NCBI GenBank assembly: GCA_964398945.1
Contig: CAYNOT010000036.1
Coordinates: forward strand, 1 to 9,849
From: JBGTGG01 sp964398945
Lineage (GTDB): Bacteria > Bacteroidota > Bacteroidia > Cytophagales > Cyclobacteriaceae
Direction of reading: 5' to 3'
DNA: 9,849 bases
Shown here: in pieces, positions 1 to 6,643 of the stretch
Layout of the letters: each line of letters begins with the position of its first letter
Position numbering within the stretch: position 1 is the first letter of the stretch
The notes under the pieces: generated by a model
Seen by the model: the letters and a program-made list of their open reading frames with translations, nothing else
What the model was told of the DNA's origin: nothing
The model's database searches: none
Made by a program: the position numbers and the translations under genes

Positions 1-134
1 CCGGTGTCCTTGACCGCCGGGTGGAGCAGGGTGTCCAGCGTGGCCTTGAACGGATCGTCCACGGCACTCGGGTACTGCTTGGCGGGGTCGGTGGGCTCCG
101 CCACCTGGAAACCGAAGTTGGGTGTCGTCTTCAT
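1..134 (-). CDS. Partial tail protein, N-terminus only
   Basis: The coding strand starts with ATG at 134 and runs off the left edge, giving 44 residues plus a partial codon: MKTTPNFGFQVAEPTDPAKQ followed by a mixed helical stretch ending in LLHPAVKDT. A 'TPNYG-like' opening followed by P-x-D is common at the start of small tail tip or fibre-base proteins in actinophages, so a structural role is likely. GGAGG lies seven bases upstream, and the start overlaps the previous stop (ATGA). Nothing can be said about the rest of the protein. Confidence 0.65.
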   Translation of the reverse strand, partial: MKTTPNFGFQVAEPTDPAKQYPSAVDDPFKATLDTLLHPAVKDT

Positions 135-1387
135 CGTGCGGCCTCCAGGTCATCGGCGGTCAACATCTGGTCCCAGGTGCAGTCGATGTCCGCCCAGGTC
201 AGGTCGTCGGGCACGATCCCCGCCCAGGTGAGGACCGCGAACGACCAGCGCAGATCGGACAGGTGCAGGGTGGTGGTGCGCAGCACAGCCTCGGCGGTGT
301 CGTCCCACGACCACTGGTCGGTCCAGCCCTCCACACACCCCTGGAACACCCCGAACGGCGCCGGCTGCGGCAGGTCCCCGACCTCCACGACCTGGCCGGG
401 CATCATCGCGTCCAACAGGCCCCGGGTGGCCGGATCCAACGCCTCCCACATGATCTCGACGCGGGGCAGGTGCCACTGGGGCCACGCCGCCCGCTCCAGG
501 GTCAGCTGGGCGCGCAGCTGCGCGTCCCCGGCCTCCTCCAGGCGGGTGGCGATGGACACGTCCTCCTGCCCGAACTCCGCGATCGACGCCTCATCGACCA
601 CCACCGCCACAGGCTGCTCCCCGTACTCGTCCATCGGCCCCCACGCGACCCGGACCCGGTTCGCGAGCAGGGATGTGATCTCCATCTGCGGGGCGAACAG
701 CACCGCCTCCGACGGCAGGTGGATCGTGGGCCCCAGCGGCCAGTTCGCGGACGTCTCCGTCTGGTCCTCCCAGGTGCCGTCCCACCCGTCCCAGGTGGTG
801 GTCTGGTCCATCCACCGCTCCTGCGGGTCGCCGACCCGGCGCGTCTCGAGCGACTGCAGGTAGGTGGTGCCGGCGTGGTCGAACAGCCACCCGGCGCAGT
901 CGGTGGCCAGCTCCTCCAGCAGCACGATCCCGGGCTGGGCGTCCACATCCCTGCCGATGACCCGGACACCGGACCCGCCCTGCACCACCAGCGGTTGACC
1001 CACCAGCCCGGCGATCCGGGCGGCCCGGTCGGCGACCGGTTCCGCGGGCCACGGCTCGTCCCCGATCCGCTGCCGCCCCCACCCCGCCAGGGGCCCGGCG
1101 CATTGGATCCGCAGCACCAGCATCAGCCGGTCGGGGTCGTCGGGGTGCTCCTCCCAGGTGGTGCGGGGGGTGTCGGTGACCCGCCCCGCGAACCTCACCA
1201 CCCCGCCGTCCGTGATGACGACCTCGGACTTGTACCCGATGGGGACCCACTCCTGGAGCCACAGCACCAGTGAGGCGCTGCCCGGCTCCCCCCGGCTCAG
1301 GACACCGGTGCGGCCCACCCGCACCGTGATGTCCTCATCCAGCACCAGGTGGTCGACGTTGGCCCCGTCCAGGGTCACGCTCACCAT
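131..1387 (-). CDS. Minor tail protein (distal tail / hub region)
   Basis: This 418-residue protein follows the tape measure, where distal tail or hub proteins are encoded. It is beta-rich: VSVTLDGANVDHLVLDEDIT and VRVGRTGVLSRGEPGSASL at the front, VVRFAGRVTDT near 63-73, and a long middle part with LLEELATDCAGWLFDHAGTT. Two Trp-rich segments stand out: TTTWDGWDGTWEDQ at 197-209 and TWAGIVPDDLTWADIDCTWD at 387-406. Such TW-x-D runs are common near the ends of actinophage minor tail proteins. The ATG at 1387 has GGAG five bases upstream and overlaps the tape measure stop by seven bases; a GTG at 1384 is an alternative. The stop overlaps the next ATG (ATGA). I see no enzymatic motif, so the precise position in the tail tip is uncertain. 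Confidence 0.78.
   Translation of the reverse strand: MVSVTLDGANVDHLVLDEDITVRVGRTGVLSRGEPGSASLVLWLQEWVPIGYKSEVVITDGGVVRFAGRVTDTPRTTWEEHPDDPDRLMLVLRIQCAGPLAGWGRQRIGDEPWPAEPVADRAARIAGLVGQPLVVQGGSGVRVIGRDVDAQPGIVLLEELATDCAGWLFDHAGTTYLQSLETRRVGDPQERWMDQTTTWDGWDGTWEDQTETSANWPLGPTIHLPSEAVLFAPQMEITSLLANRVRVAWGPMDEYGEQPVAVVVDEASIAEFGQEDVSIATRLEEAGDAQLRAQLTLERAAWPQWHLPRVEIMWEALDPATRGLLDAMMPGQVVEVGDLPQPAPFGVFQGCVEGWTDQWSWDDTAEAVLRTTTLHLSDLRWSFAVLTWAGIVPDDLTWADIDCTWDQMLTADDLEAAR
142..146 (-). promoter_or_regulatory. Shine-Dalgarno site of the truncated tail gene
   Basis: GGAGG on the coding strand, seven bases before the ATG at 134, inside the end of the preceding tail gene. It supports this ATG as a true start. 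Confidence 0.65.
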
Positions 1388-2604
1388 GCCGGCTCCATCT
1401 CCAGCTGCGCCGGGCGGGAGTTGCGGCGGGCGCTGCCCCGCAGGCTGCCCATGATCGCCCTCGCGGACGCCTCGGGGTCGGTGTGGATGCCGCCGTAGAA
1501 GTTGATGCTGATCCCGCCGCTGCCGCTGCTGAACCCGGACACACCAGCAGCGGACCCGCCCCGACCGACTGATTCGGGGGGGCTGCCCAGGTCGAAGTTG
1601 CGGATACCGGCGACGACGTTCCCGATCCAGCTCATGGCTATCTTGAGCCATTCGACAAGCTTCATCACCCACCCGATCACCGTGGAAATGATGTTGATCA
1701 TGATCTGGAATTCGCGGACCATCACCGAGATGGCCGCCTGGAACTCCGGCGACGTCAGGAAATCGAGGAAGTCCTCCAGCGCTGGAAGAAGCTTCTGCCC
1801 GACCTGGCGGGACATGTCCGCGATCTTGTCGATGAATCGTTGGATCTTCTGCTGGTTCTCGGGGTTCTTGAACCAGTCCCCCAATTCCTCGAACAGGGGG
1901 ATCAGCCATTGCCCGAGGGACTCCTTGATCTCGTCCCAGATGATCTGGATGGTGGTCCAGGGGTCTTCGGCGGCTGCGGCGGCGGCCTGACCCTCCAGGG
2001 TTTCGCTGGTCAGGAGCGCCTGCGCCTCCGCGGCGTCGATGGTGCCGTCCTTGTTGGCGTCCAACCATGGGGCCAGGCCCATCAGCTGCCGGGTCTTCCC
2101 GGACAGGGCCTTCTCGACGGCCTCCACCGCGGTGTTGTACTCGACGTTGGCGACGGTGGCCAGGTCCGCGGCGCGGGTGGCGTACTCCTGGGCGGTGGTG
2201 AGGTCCCCGGTGATCAGGGCCAGCTGCCCGACCGCTTCCCGCAGCTCGGTGTCCACCACATGGGTCGCGAACATCGTCTGGGTGATCCACGCCTCGTTCG
2301 CCTCGATCATGTCCCCGGTGATGCCGGGGATCGTCTCCAGCACCCTGGCCAGCTTCTTGGCCTCCTGGTGGTCCTCCCACGCGGCCTTCCCGAAATCGAC
2401 CGCCGCCGCGGCGGCGGCGCCGATCCCGACCGCCACAGCACCGATCACCGGCAGCGCGGACGACTTGAGGGAGTCGAACATCTTGGAGGCGCCCTTGGTC
2501 GACGTCCCGGTGCCGTCCAGCGCCGTGTTGACGTCCTCGATGTCGCCGACCGCTTTCTTGGTGTCGGCGGCGATCTTGACGACCAGCCCGATCCCGGCGG
2601 CCAT
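1381..2604 (-). CDS. Tape measure protein (short)
   Basis: This 407-residue protein probably sets tail length and is ejected with the DNA. It opens with VVKIAADTKKAVGDIEDVNTAL and a hydrophobic stretch at about 50-69, then helices rich in Ala. Residues 152-172 (ANVEYNTAVEAVEKALSGKTR) are typical of the actinophage tape measure N-half. Residues 182-193 form a perfect EF-hand-like loop (DANKDGTIDAAE). The second half has long amphipathic helices and a hydrophobic region at about 291-333 with many Ile, Val and Trp. A Gly/Ser-rich stretch and SINFYGGIHTDPEASARAIM end the protein, as in other tape measures. At the usual 1.5 angstroms per residue, a tail of about 60 nm is expected. The start overlaps the previous stop. 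It is one of the smaller tape measures. Confidence 0.85.
   Translation of the reverse strand: MAAGIGLVVKIAADTKKAVGDIEDVNTALDGTGTSTKGASKMFDSLKSSALPVIGAVAVGIGAAAAAAVDFGKAAWEDHQEAKKLARVLETIPGITGDMIEANEAWITQTMFATHVVDTELREAVGQLALITGDLTTAQEYATRAADLATVANVEYNTAVEAVEKALSGKTRQLMGLAPWLDANKDGTIDAAEAQALLTSETLEGQAAAAAAEDPWTTIQIIWDEIKESLGQWLIPLFEELGDWFKNPENQQKIQRFIDKIADMSRQVGQKLLPALEDFLDFLTSPEFQAAISVMVREFQIMINIISTVIGWVMKLVEWLKIAMSWIGNVVAGIRNFDLGSPPESVGRGGSAAGVSGFSSGSGGISINFYGGIHTDPEASARAIMGSLRGSARRNSRPAQLEMEPAW
2026..2061 (-). other. EF-hand-like calcium loop coded in the tape measure gene
   Basis: The codons spell D-A-N-K-D-G-T-I-D-A-A-E, with acidic or Asn ligands at positions 1, 3, 5, 9 and 12, Gly at 6 and Ile at 8, which is the canonical EF-hand/dockerin-type loop. 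It is flanked by helical sequence (TRQLMGLAPWL before, AQALLTSETLEG after). Calcium binding is inferred from the motif. Confidence 0.6.
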
Positions 2605-3170
2605 CAGGTGCGCCTGTCGTTCACGGGCCAGCCGGCGGTCTCCATCGCCGCCGCCAGCAGCGGCACGTACTGGGGCGCGAGCTTGCGCTCCAGCTCATCG
2701 GTGCGGGGGCCCAGCACATAGCCGCCCGACCGCCGTTCCCGCCCGTACCTGTTCCCGGTGGAGCGGGGGTGCGGCCCGAACTCCATGCCCCACGCCAGCG
2801 ACCCCTTCCACCGGGCGGGGGGGATGTTGCGGCGGGTCGACGGCTTCCCCCGGTTGCGGGCCTTGAACCCCGACAGGGCCGGGTTGGTGGCACCGATCCG
2901 CACGATCGGGATCCGGTCGGCTTTGGGGCGGATGGTGTCGGCCATCTTGTCCCCGATCGGGCCGCCGTGCGACCGCACGATCGGTGCGACGACCTCGGTG
3001 CCGAACCGGTCGGCGAGCTGCTTCGCCTCGCCGCGAAGGACACTGTTCGCCAGCCGCACCCGGGAGGTGTCGAGGTCGTGCAGCTGGGCGCCCGCCTTCG
3101 TCAGCACCCGCAGGCAGGTGTCCAAACCCTGCACCTGGACGCTGTACCCGGAGGCCTGCTGCTCACCCAC
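2604..3170 (-). CDS. HK97 gp10-like tail/head-tail joining protein
   Basis: This 188-residue protein resembles the HK97-gp10 family of small morphogenesis proteins. An N-terminal helical part (VQGLDTCLRVLTKAGAQLH, then VLRGEAKQLADRFGTEVVAP) is followed by strands DRIPIVRIGATNPALSG, then SLAWGMEFGPHPRSTGNRYG, which fits the 'vEfG' segment of the family, and a C-terminal YVPLLAAAMETAGW that matches the usual final helix. Basic residues are frequent in the middle. It starts at a GTG overlapping the chaperone end, and its stop overlaps the tape measure ATG (TGATG). In most HK97-like clusters this family sits upstream, between adaptor and tail terminator, so its place just before the tape measure is unusual. 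The exact role cannot be read from the sequence. Confidence 0.65.
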   Translation of the reverse strand: MGEQQASGYSVQVQGLDTCLRVLTKAGAQLHDLDTSRVRLANSVLRGEAKQLADRFGTEVVAPIVRSHGGPIGDKMADTIRPKADRIPIVRIGATNPALSGFKARNRGKPSTRRNIPPARWKGSLAWGMEFGPHPRSTGNRYGRERRSGGYVLGPRTDELERKLAPQYVPLLAAAMETAGWPVNDRRT

Positions 3171-3306
3171 GGCGCACCGCCCTGCGGCGCCGCCGGGGGG
3201 CGGCCTGCTCGTTGAGGACGTCGACCAGCGTCGCCAGATCCATGGGGTCCGCCTCCCACAGCACCCCCGGGGCGATACCGGTGCGGACGGCGAGCATCGC
3301 GATCAC
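3163..3306 (-). CDS. Tail assembly chaperone, second part (lambda T-like)
   Basis: This short open frame encodes 47 residues if read from the GTG at 3306: VIAMLAVRTGIAPGVLWEAD then PMDLATLVDVLNEQ and an Arg-rich end. The 'TGI-P-x-x-L-x-x-DP-x-x-LATLVDVL-x-E' pattern is typical of the downstream half of actinophage tail chaperones, so I take it as real despite its size. Two routes of expression are possible. One is a programmed -1 frameshift from the first part, whose -1 frame is open between 3303 and 3339. The other is independent initiation at the GTG overlapping the previous stop (GTGA), though no good ribosome site precedes it. The candidate slip site G_GAC_CCT at 3330-3336 is weak. The stop overlaps the next gene by eight bases. 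Confidence 0.72.
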   Translation of the reverse strand: MIAMLAVRTGIAPGVLWEADPMDLATLVDVLNEQAAPRRRRRAVRRG

Positions 3307-3605
3307 CCGGCCGATGTGGCCGGCCGGGTAGGGTCCACCTCACCGGACTCCCCGGCCGACTCCACCTGGGAGACGGTGGCGTCCCACACCTCGAACGATT
3401 GCTTCGCCTTGGCGTCCCGCTGCAGCTCCGCCCACGCCATGAACCGCAGCTGGGTCACAGCGAAACGGCCCGGGTCGTTGACCATATCGGTCTTCAGCCC
3501 GGACTTGGCGGCCCACCGCTCCCACACCCCGACGCTGTACTGGTCCGCCTCCACCTGGACGCTGGTGCCGTCCCGGTAGGTGACGGTCACCGACCAGCGC
3601 ATCAC
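3303..3605 (-). CDS. Tail assembly chaperone, first frame (lambda G-like)
   Basis: This 100-residue protein is small, follows the major tail protein and precedes the tape measure, which is where the tail assembly chaperone pair is found in almost all siphoviruses. It begins with a beta hairpin (RWSVTVTYRDGTSVQVEADQ), then a helical part (VGVWERWAAKSG, FAVTQLRFMAWAELQRDA, SFEVWDATVSQVE) that resembles actinophage chaperones, and ends in a loose Gly/Pro/Thr tail. It starts at a GTG forming GTGA with the previous stop, with GGGAGG seven bases upstream; an ATG follows immediately. The last twelve codons overlap an open -1 frame that leads into the second chaperone part. Confidence 0.8.
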   Translation of the reverse strand: MMRWSVTVTYRDGTSVQVEADQYSVGVWERWAAKSGLKTDMVNDPGRFAVTQLRFMAWAELQRDAKAKQSFEVWDATVSQVESAGESGEVDPTRPATSAG

Positions 3606-4027
3606 GGGGCCGCCTCCCGCTCAGGCTCCTCGGAGCAGGGGAAGCTGAAGTCGGCGGTGACCTCCTCGTCGATGTCGCCGCCGATCGGGATGGCCCGGAT
3701 CTGCACGTTGCCGGTGTACGTCTTCCCCGCCGCGGTGTTCGGGGTGAACGTGTAGGGCACCTCGATGCCGTTGTTGACGCGGCAGTACTCCTGGAACCCC
3801 TCGGGCGCGTCGAGCTCGAAGTCCTGGATCGCGGTCCCGGCGAGGACCCAGGTGGTGGTGATGTCCTTGGCGCGCTTCGGCTTGGCGAGGGTGCCGCGCT
3901 GATCGGCCTCCTCGTGCGACGGCTCCAGCCGGCAGTTGGTGACCTGCCAGGAGAAGTCGTTGGGGGAGGGCCCCAGGGTCAGGGTTCCTTCGCCGAGCTT
4001 GCTGACGGTCACATCGGTGGCGCTCAC
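3602..4027 (-). CDS. Major tail protein (tail tube)
   Basis: This 141-residue, beta-rich protein likely polymerises into the tail tube. It starts with SATDVTVSKLGEGTLTLG and continues with a Trp-containing strand (FSWQVTNCRLE), the charged stretch HEEADQRGTLAKPKRAKDI, then TTTWVLAGTAIQDFELDAPEGFQEY, a hallmark segment of actinophage tube proteins, and ends in strands around VQIRAIPIGGDIDEEVTADFSF. The start is a GTG within a GTGA overlap with the previous stop, preceded by AAGGAGG four bases away, one of the strongest ribosome sites here and fitting a high-copy protein. The gene lies between tail terminator and tail chaperones, the standard siphovirus order. Confidence 0.82.
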   Translation of the reverse strand: MSATDVTVSKLGEGTLTLGPSPNDFSWQVTNCRLEPSHEEADQRGTLAKPKRAKDITTTWVLAGTAIQDFELDAPEGFQEYCRVNNGIEVPYTFTPNTAAGKTYTGNVQIRAIPIGGDIDEEVTADFSFPCSEEPEREAAP

Positions 4028-4377
4028 GGCGCCTCCTTCCTCGCTTTGATCCGGGCGACGGCCCGGTACGCCGGGTAATGCACCTGTTCGCCGATCTCCA
4101 GGACGACAGGGGACGACTCGCGGACCCCGAGGCAGCGCAGCAGGCCGGGAACCATGTCCAGGACCGGGTCCATACCGGCCTGGTCCCCCGGGGCGGTGCC
4201 GACCGCGTACACGGGCACCTCCGCGTCCAGGGCCCCGGCGAGGGTGCTGCTGGTGATGGTGGGAAGCCCCACATGGATGCAGGGGGCCCGCACCTGCCCG
4301 GGGTCGCGGGTGATCAGGGTGGTGGGGAACACCGCCTGGATCTGCGCGGCGAGGGCGTCGAGGGCGGCCGTGATCAT
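4024..4377 (-). CDS. Tail terminator-like / head-tail connector protein
   Basis: This 117-residue protein has the short alpha/beta look of phage tail terminators: an N-terminal helix (MITAALDALAAQIQAVF), then a strand with APCIHVGLPTI, a central strand EVPVYAVG, a helix MDPVLDMVPGLLRCL, and a C-terminal strand pair QVHYPAYRAVARIKA. Terminators cap the tail tube and join it to the head. It stands directly before the major tail protein, as expected. Its ATG shares a base with the adaptor stop (TGATG), and its own stop overlaps the next GTG (GTGA), so both junctions look coupled. It could instead be the head stopper, because no second small connector gene is present between adaptor and tube protein. 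Confidence 0.62.
   Translation of the reverse strand: MITAALDALAAQIQAVFPTTLITRDPGQVRAPCIHVGLPTITSSTLAGALDAEVPVYAVGTAPGDQAGMDPVLDMVPGLLRCLGVRESSPVVLEIGEQVHYPAYRAVARIKARKEAP
4032..4038 (-). promoter_or_regulatory. Shine-Dalgarno site of the major tail protein
   Basis: The coding strand reads AAGGAGG, then CGCC, then GTG. It lies inside the preceding gene and decides for the GTG at 4027. Confidence 0.7.
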
Positions 4378-4700
4378 CAGGCCACCACCGGGTCGAGGCC
4401 GACGGATGAATAGATGTCGCTGATCGAGTCGCCGTACTCCCCGCTGGCGCCCGACTCCTCATAGGAGCCGAAGCCGGAGGGCTGTGCGGGGGACTGGAAC
4501 AGCAGGCACGCCCACCGCAAAGTCCCCTCCACGATCGCGGGGTCCGCCTCGATCTCCTCGTCGGTGAGGCGGTGCCGGCGGCGGCGCACACGCTGGCATG
4601 CGGCCGCCGCCGAAGCGTCCAACCTTGGGGCGTCGGCGGTGGTGCGGCCGAGCGTCTCCAGACGCCCGGCCACATCATCACCGGTCACCCAATCCGCCAC
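4377..4700 (-). CDS. Head-tail adaptor (HK97 gp6-like)
   Basis: This 107-residue protein probably forms the ring below the portal that begins the head-tail connector. It is mostly helical, with LDASAAAACQRVRRRRHRLT followed by an acidic segment and IVEGTLRWACLLFQSP, a pattern common in gp6/gp15-type adaptors. The C-terminus (GFGSYEES to SVGLDPVV) resembles the 'y...I..LL' end of that family. It starts at a GTG four bases after the capsid stop, without a strong ribosome site, so reinitiation after capsid translation is likely. Position right after the capsid gene supports the role. Assignment is by pattern and synteny rather than any catalytic motif. Confidence 0.75.
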   Translation of the reverse strand: MADWVTGDDVAGRLETLGRTTADAPRLDASAAAACQRVRRRRHRLTDEEIEADPAIVEGTLRWACLLFQSPAQPSGFGSYEESGASGEYGDSISDIYSSVGLDPVVA

Positions 4701-4704
4701 CGGA

Positions 4705-5961
4705 CTACTTCTTGGCAGACGACGACTTGGCGGGCTCGGGCTCAGCCGAGGCGGTGAGCGCCGCGATGTTCGTCAGCTTCACGAACCCGGTCGGGTCGAT
4801 CACACCCAGCTGGTTGTAACCCGCGTAACCCACGAGCTGCCCCAGCACATCGGGCTCATCGACGGACAGGAACCCCTCGATGTCCTCCCAGAACTCCACC
4901 AGGCTGTCGTCGCCGGCGATGAACGTCGCCGCAGCAAACCGGGGGTCGATGGTGACCGGGATGCCGTCGAGGTCACCTGAGGTGCCGTTGATCAGGGGGA
5001 TGTTGTAGACCTTCTGACCCGTGTTCGCGTTCCGCAGCGACGCCAGGGCGATGCCCACGTCACGGGACAGCCAAATATGGTTCAGCTCCCCGTTGTCGCC
5101 TTCCGGCCCCGCGATCGTGGTTCCCACCGAACCCAGCGCCTTGTCGATCGCCGAAGGCGTGTAGGTACCGGGAGCGCCCTCGATCTCCTGCGTCTGCGTC
5201 ACCTTCGTGACGAAAGTTGAGCACGCGGCCTTGTCGCTGCGACGCGCATAGATCTTCGTAAACGACTGGAACACCAGATTGAGGATGTTCGGCTGCGCCC
5301 AGCGGATGTCCTGCTTCGAAAGGTTCAGGTGGCCCGCATGGGTTTGCAGGGTGATGGGGACGTTTCCAACGATCATCTTCTGCGAGGCCGTCAGATCCTT
5401 CTCAACCACCTGCCCCCCAACCTCGACGTGCTGGGTAACCAGCGGCCGGTCGAACTTTGGCCCGGGCGGGGTCTCCGTGCTCACCGACTGCACCAGGGGG
5501 CGCATCGCGCGGAGCCGGTCCACGACCGGACCGATGATCTGCTGCGGCACCAGGCCGGGATTGTCTGCGACCATCTGGTGCGCGGTGGCCCGCTCAAGCA
5601 GCGCGATCGCGTCCCGGTCCTTCTTCACCCATGCCCCGTGGAGCATCGCAGCCCAATGCCCGGCGTTGGGAATCTCACGGGCCAGGTCGAACTCTTCGAC
5701 AGGTTCCGCGACCCGCTGGGTCGTGCTCTGGACCCTCGGCATCTGGGAGCGGAGAGCGGCGACCTTGGTGGCGCGCTGCTGCATCCCGCTGTAATGCTCG
5801 ATGCTCTTGCCCAGCTCGGTGCGACGGTTGTCGTCCCGCTCGATCTGGGCGTCCTCGTCCTTGGTGAGATCCCGCTTCTCGCTCGCGGCGCGCTCCATGA
5901 TCTCATCGATGCCGCTGGTGATCTCGTCGTACTCGTCTTGCAGACGGTCTACGTAAGACAT
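4705..5961 (-). CDS. Major capsid protein with N-terminal delta scaffold (HK97 fold)
   Basis: This 418-residue protein forms the icosahedral shell. Residues 1 to about 75 are charged and helical (SYVDRLQDEYDEITSGIDEI onward, with ERDDNRRTELGKSIEHY), typical of the delta domain that acts as built-in scaffold and is cut off by the neighbouring protease. The shell part begins after about residue 90. It contains VGNVPITLQTHAGHLNLSKQDI, a usual N-arm/E-loop region, then HIWLSRDVGIALASLRN, DLDGIPVTIDPRF and FIAGDDSLVEFWED, which fit the A-domain of actinophage capsids. The C-terminus is a short Ala/Ser/Lys tail. The start ATG has GGGGAGGGG just upstream; the open frame continues upstream without a good start. 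No separate scaffold gene is present, which agrees with the delta domain. Confidence 0.93.
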   Translation of the reverse strand: MSYVDRLQDEYDEITSGIDEIMERAASEKRDLTKDEDAQIERDDNRRTELGKSIEHYSGMQQRATKVAALRSQMPRVQSTTQRVAEPVEEFDLAREIPNAGHWAAMLHGAWVKKDRDAIALLERATAHQMVADNPGLVPQQIIGPVVDRLRAMRPLVQSVSTETPPGPKFDRPLVTQHVEVGGQVVEKDLTASQKMIVGNVPITLQTHAGHLNLSKQDIRWAQPNILNLVFQSFTKIYARRSDKAACSTFVTKVTQTQEIEGAPGTYTPSAIDKALGSVGTTIAGPEGDNGELNHIWLSRDVGIALASLRNANTGQKVYNIPLINGTSGDLDGIPVTIDPRFAAATFIAGDDSLVEFWEDIEGFLSVDEPDVLGQLVGYAGYNQLGVIDPTGFVKLTNIAALTASAEPEPAKSSSAKK

Positions 5962-5976
5962 GGCCCCTCCCCGGGT

Positions 5977-5997
5977 CCAGACGGATGTTTTGTCTGG
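5977..5997 (-). other. Short hairpin upstream of the capsid ribosome site
   Basis: CCAGAC and GTCTGG form a perfect six-base stem around an A-rich nine-base loop, ending five bases before the G-rich Shine-Dalgarno tract. It could affect capsid translation or transcript stability. It competes with a neighbouring GC-rich hairpin at 5994-6009. Confidence 0.4.
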
Positions 5998-6078
5998 CCG
6001 GGTGGCCGGTCTGGTACTACCGTCCCGGGGTGGCCGCTCAAAGCGGGGTGGCCGGTGACAGCATGCCGGGGTGGCGGC
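5998..6078 (-). repeat. Four imperfect GGCCACCC direct repeats
   Basis: Four copies of the forward motif GGGTGGC(C/G) lie at 6000-6007, 6028-6035, 6046-6053 and 6069-6076, with T-to-T spacings of 28, 18 and 23 bases. The flanking CCGG-like bases extend the likeness to about 11-12 bases. They fall outside any coding region I support. Confidence 0.6.
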
Positions 6079-6084
6079 TCTCAA

Positions 6085-6642
6085 CTACTTGGGAGCACCG
6101 TACCGCTTGCCGCGCCACCGATCAAGCAGCGGCGTGGACACCACCTCCTGGACGTGCTCGCTGCGGTAGGCGAGCACACCCGCCCCCGCGTACTGGGGGG
6201 ATCCGGTGGCGGCGATGTGGTTCAACCCGCACTGCATCCGCCGGCGGGTCCCGTTCGGCTGGATGGTTGTCCGGTACACCCGCGCCCCGACGCTCCAACC
6301 GGTCAGCTCCCCGGCCCTGGCGGCTTCCGCCTGCGGGTGGTCACGGTTCAACCGGACCTCCGCGTACAGTCCGTCCAACTCGCCGATCAACCGCTGCGCG
6401 CGGCCGAGGAACCTGTCCCCGTCGTCGCCCTTGTGCCCGACCATCAGGTTCACCCACCGCCCGCCCTTGGCCACATCGCGGTAGAACGAGCCGGGGTCGA
6501 ACTCCTCCAGGTAGTACTCGATCCCGTCATCGGTGACCCGTTGCGGCGCATCGAACGGGACCGCCCGGCCGTACACCGTCCACCCGTCGCCGACCGGTTC
6601 GAACACACCAGCCGCCGCCCGCTCAATGATCAGCTCGCCCAT
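6085..6642 (-). CDS. HK97-family prohead maturation protease
   Basis: This 185-residue serine protease (S78/U35 family) works inside the prohead, where it removes the delta scaffold from capsid subunits and then digests itself. The likely catalytic His is His70 in VGHKGDD and the Ser is Ser117 in GELTGWSVGARV, spaced as expected for the family. The region between them (LGRAQRLIGELDGLYAEVRLN) fits the usual 'G-L-x-V/A-x-x-x-L' pattern, and NHIAATGSPQYAGAGV follows as in relatives. The start is the ATG preceded by a perfect AGGAGGT five bases away; an upstream in-frame GTG at 6675 lies inside the portal gene and is not needed. The gene sits directly before the capsid gene it serves. Confidence 0.93.
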   Translation of the reverse strand: MGELIIERAAAGVFEPVGDGWTVYGRAVPFDAPQRVTDDGIEYYLEEFDPGSFYRDVAKGGRWVNLMVGHKGDDGDRFLGRAQRLIGELDGLYAEVRLNRDHPQAEAARAGELTGWSVGARVYRTTIQPNGTRRRMQCGLNHIAATGSPQYAGAGVLAYRSEHVQEVVSTPLLDRWRGKRYGAPK

Positions 6643-6643
6643 G

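Larger units (their letters stand above)
5962..6084 (-). promoter_or_regulatory. Intergenic leader before the capsid gene, with GGCCACCC repeats and hairpins
   Basis: This 123-base stretch between protease stop and capsid start is the largest clear gap in the window. On the coding strand the core GGCCACCC (one copy GCCGCCACCCC) occurs four times, centred near 6072, 6049, 6031 and 6003. Two hairpins are visible: CTGGCC/GGCCGG around a four-base loop at 5994-6009, and CCAGAC/GTCTGG with a nine-base loop at 5977-5997; they overlap, so they may be alternatives. GGGGAGGGG just before the ATG is the capsid ribosome site. No U-tract follows the hairpins, so a classical terminator is unlikely. No convincing -35/-10 pair is seen, though actinobacterial promoters are hard to see by eye. 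Its role as a control region for abundant capsid expression is inference. Confidence 0.4.

Noticed and set aside
122..1273. 383-codon open frame on the plus strand opposite the minor tail gene
   Set aside because: It is rich in Pro, Arg, Gly and His with no recognisable fold; it mirrors codon bias of the minus-strand gene.
1388..2380. Upstream extension of the minor tail frame into the tape measure gene
   Set aside because: The extension overlaps the tape measure in another frame and has shadow-like composition; the ATG at 1387 has a ribosome site.
2400..2417. 18-bp perfect GC-only palindrome
   Set aside because: It falls inside an Ala-rich hydrophobic segment of the tape measure and is explained by runs of GCG/GCC alanine codons.
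5994..6009. GC-rich hairpin as a rho-independent terminator
   Set aside because: No run of T follows on the coding strand; the sequence continues with A-rich and G-rich bases toward the capsid start.
5962..6084. N-terminal extension of the capsid frame across the intergenic gap
   Set aside because: The frame is open by chance but has no good start, and the ATG at 5961 has a strong ribosome site and a typical delta-domain beginning.
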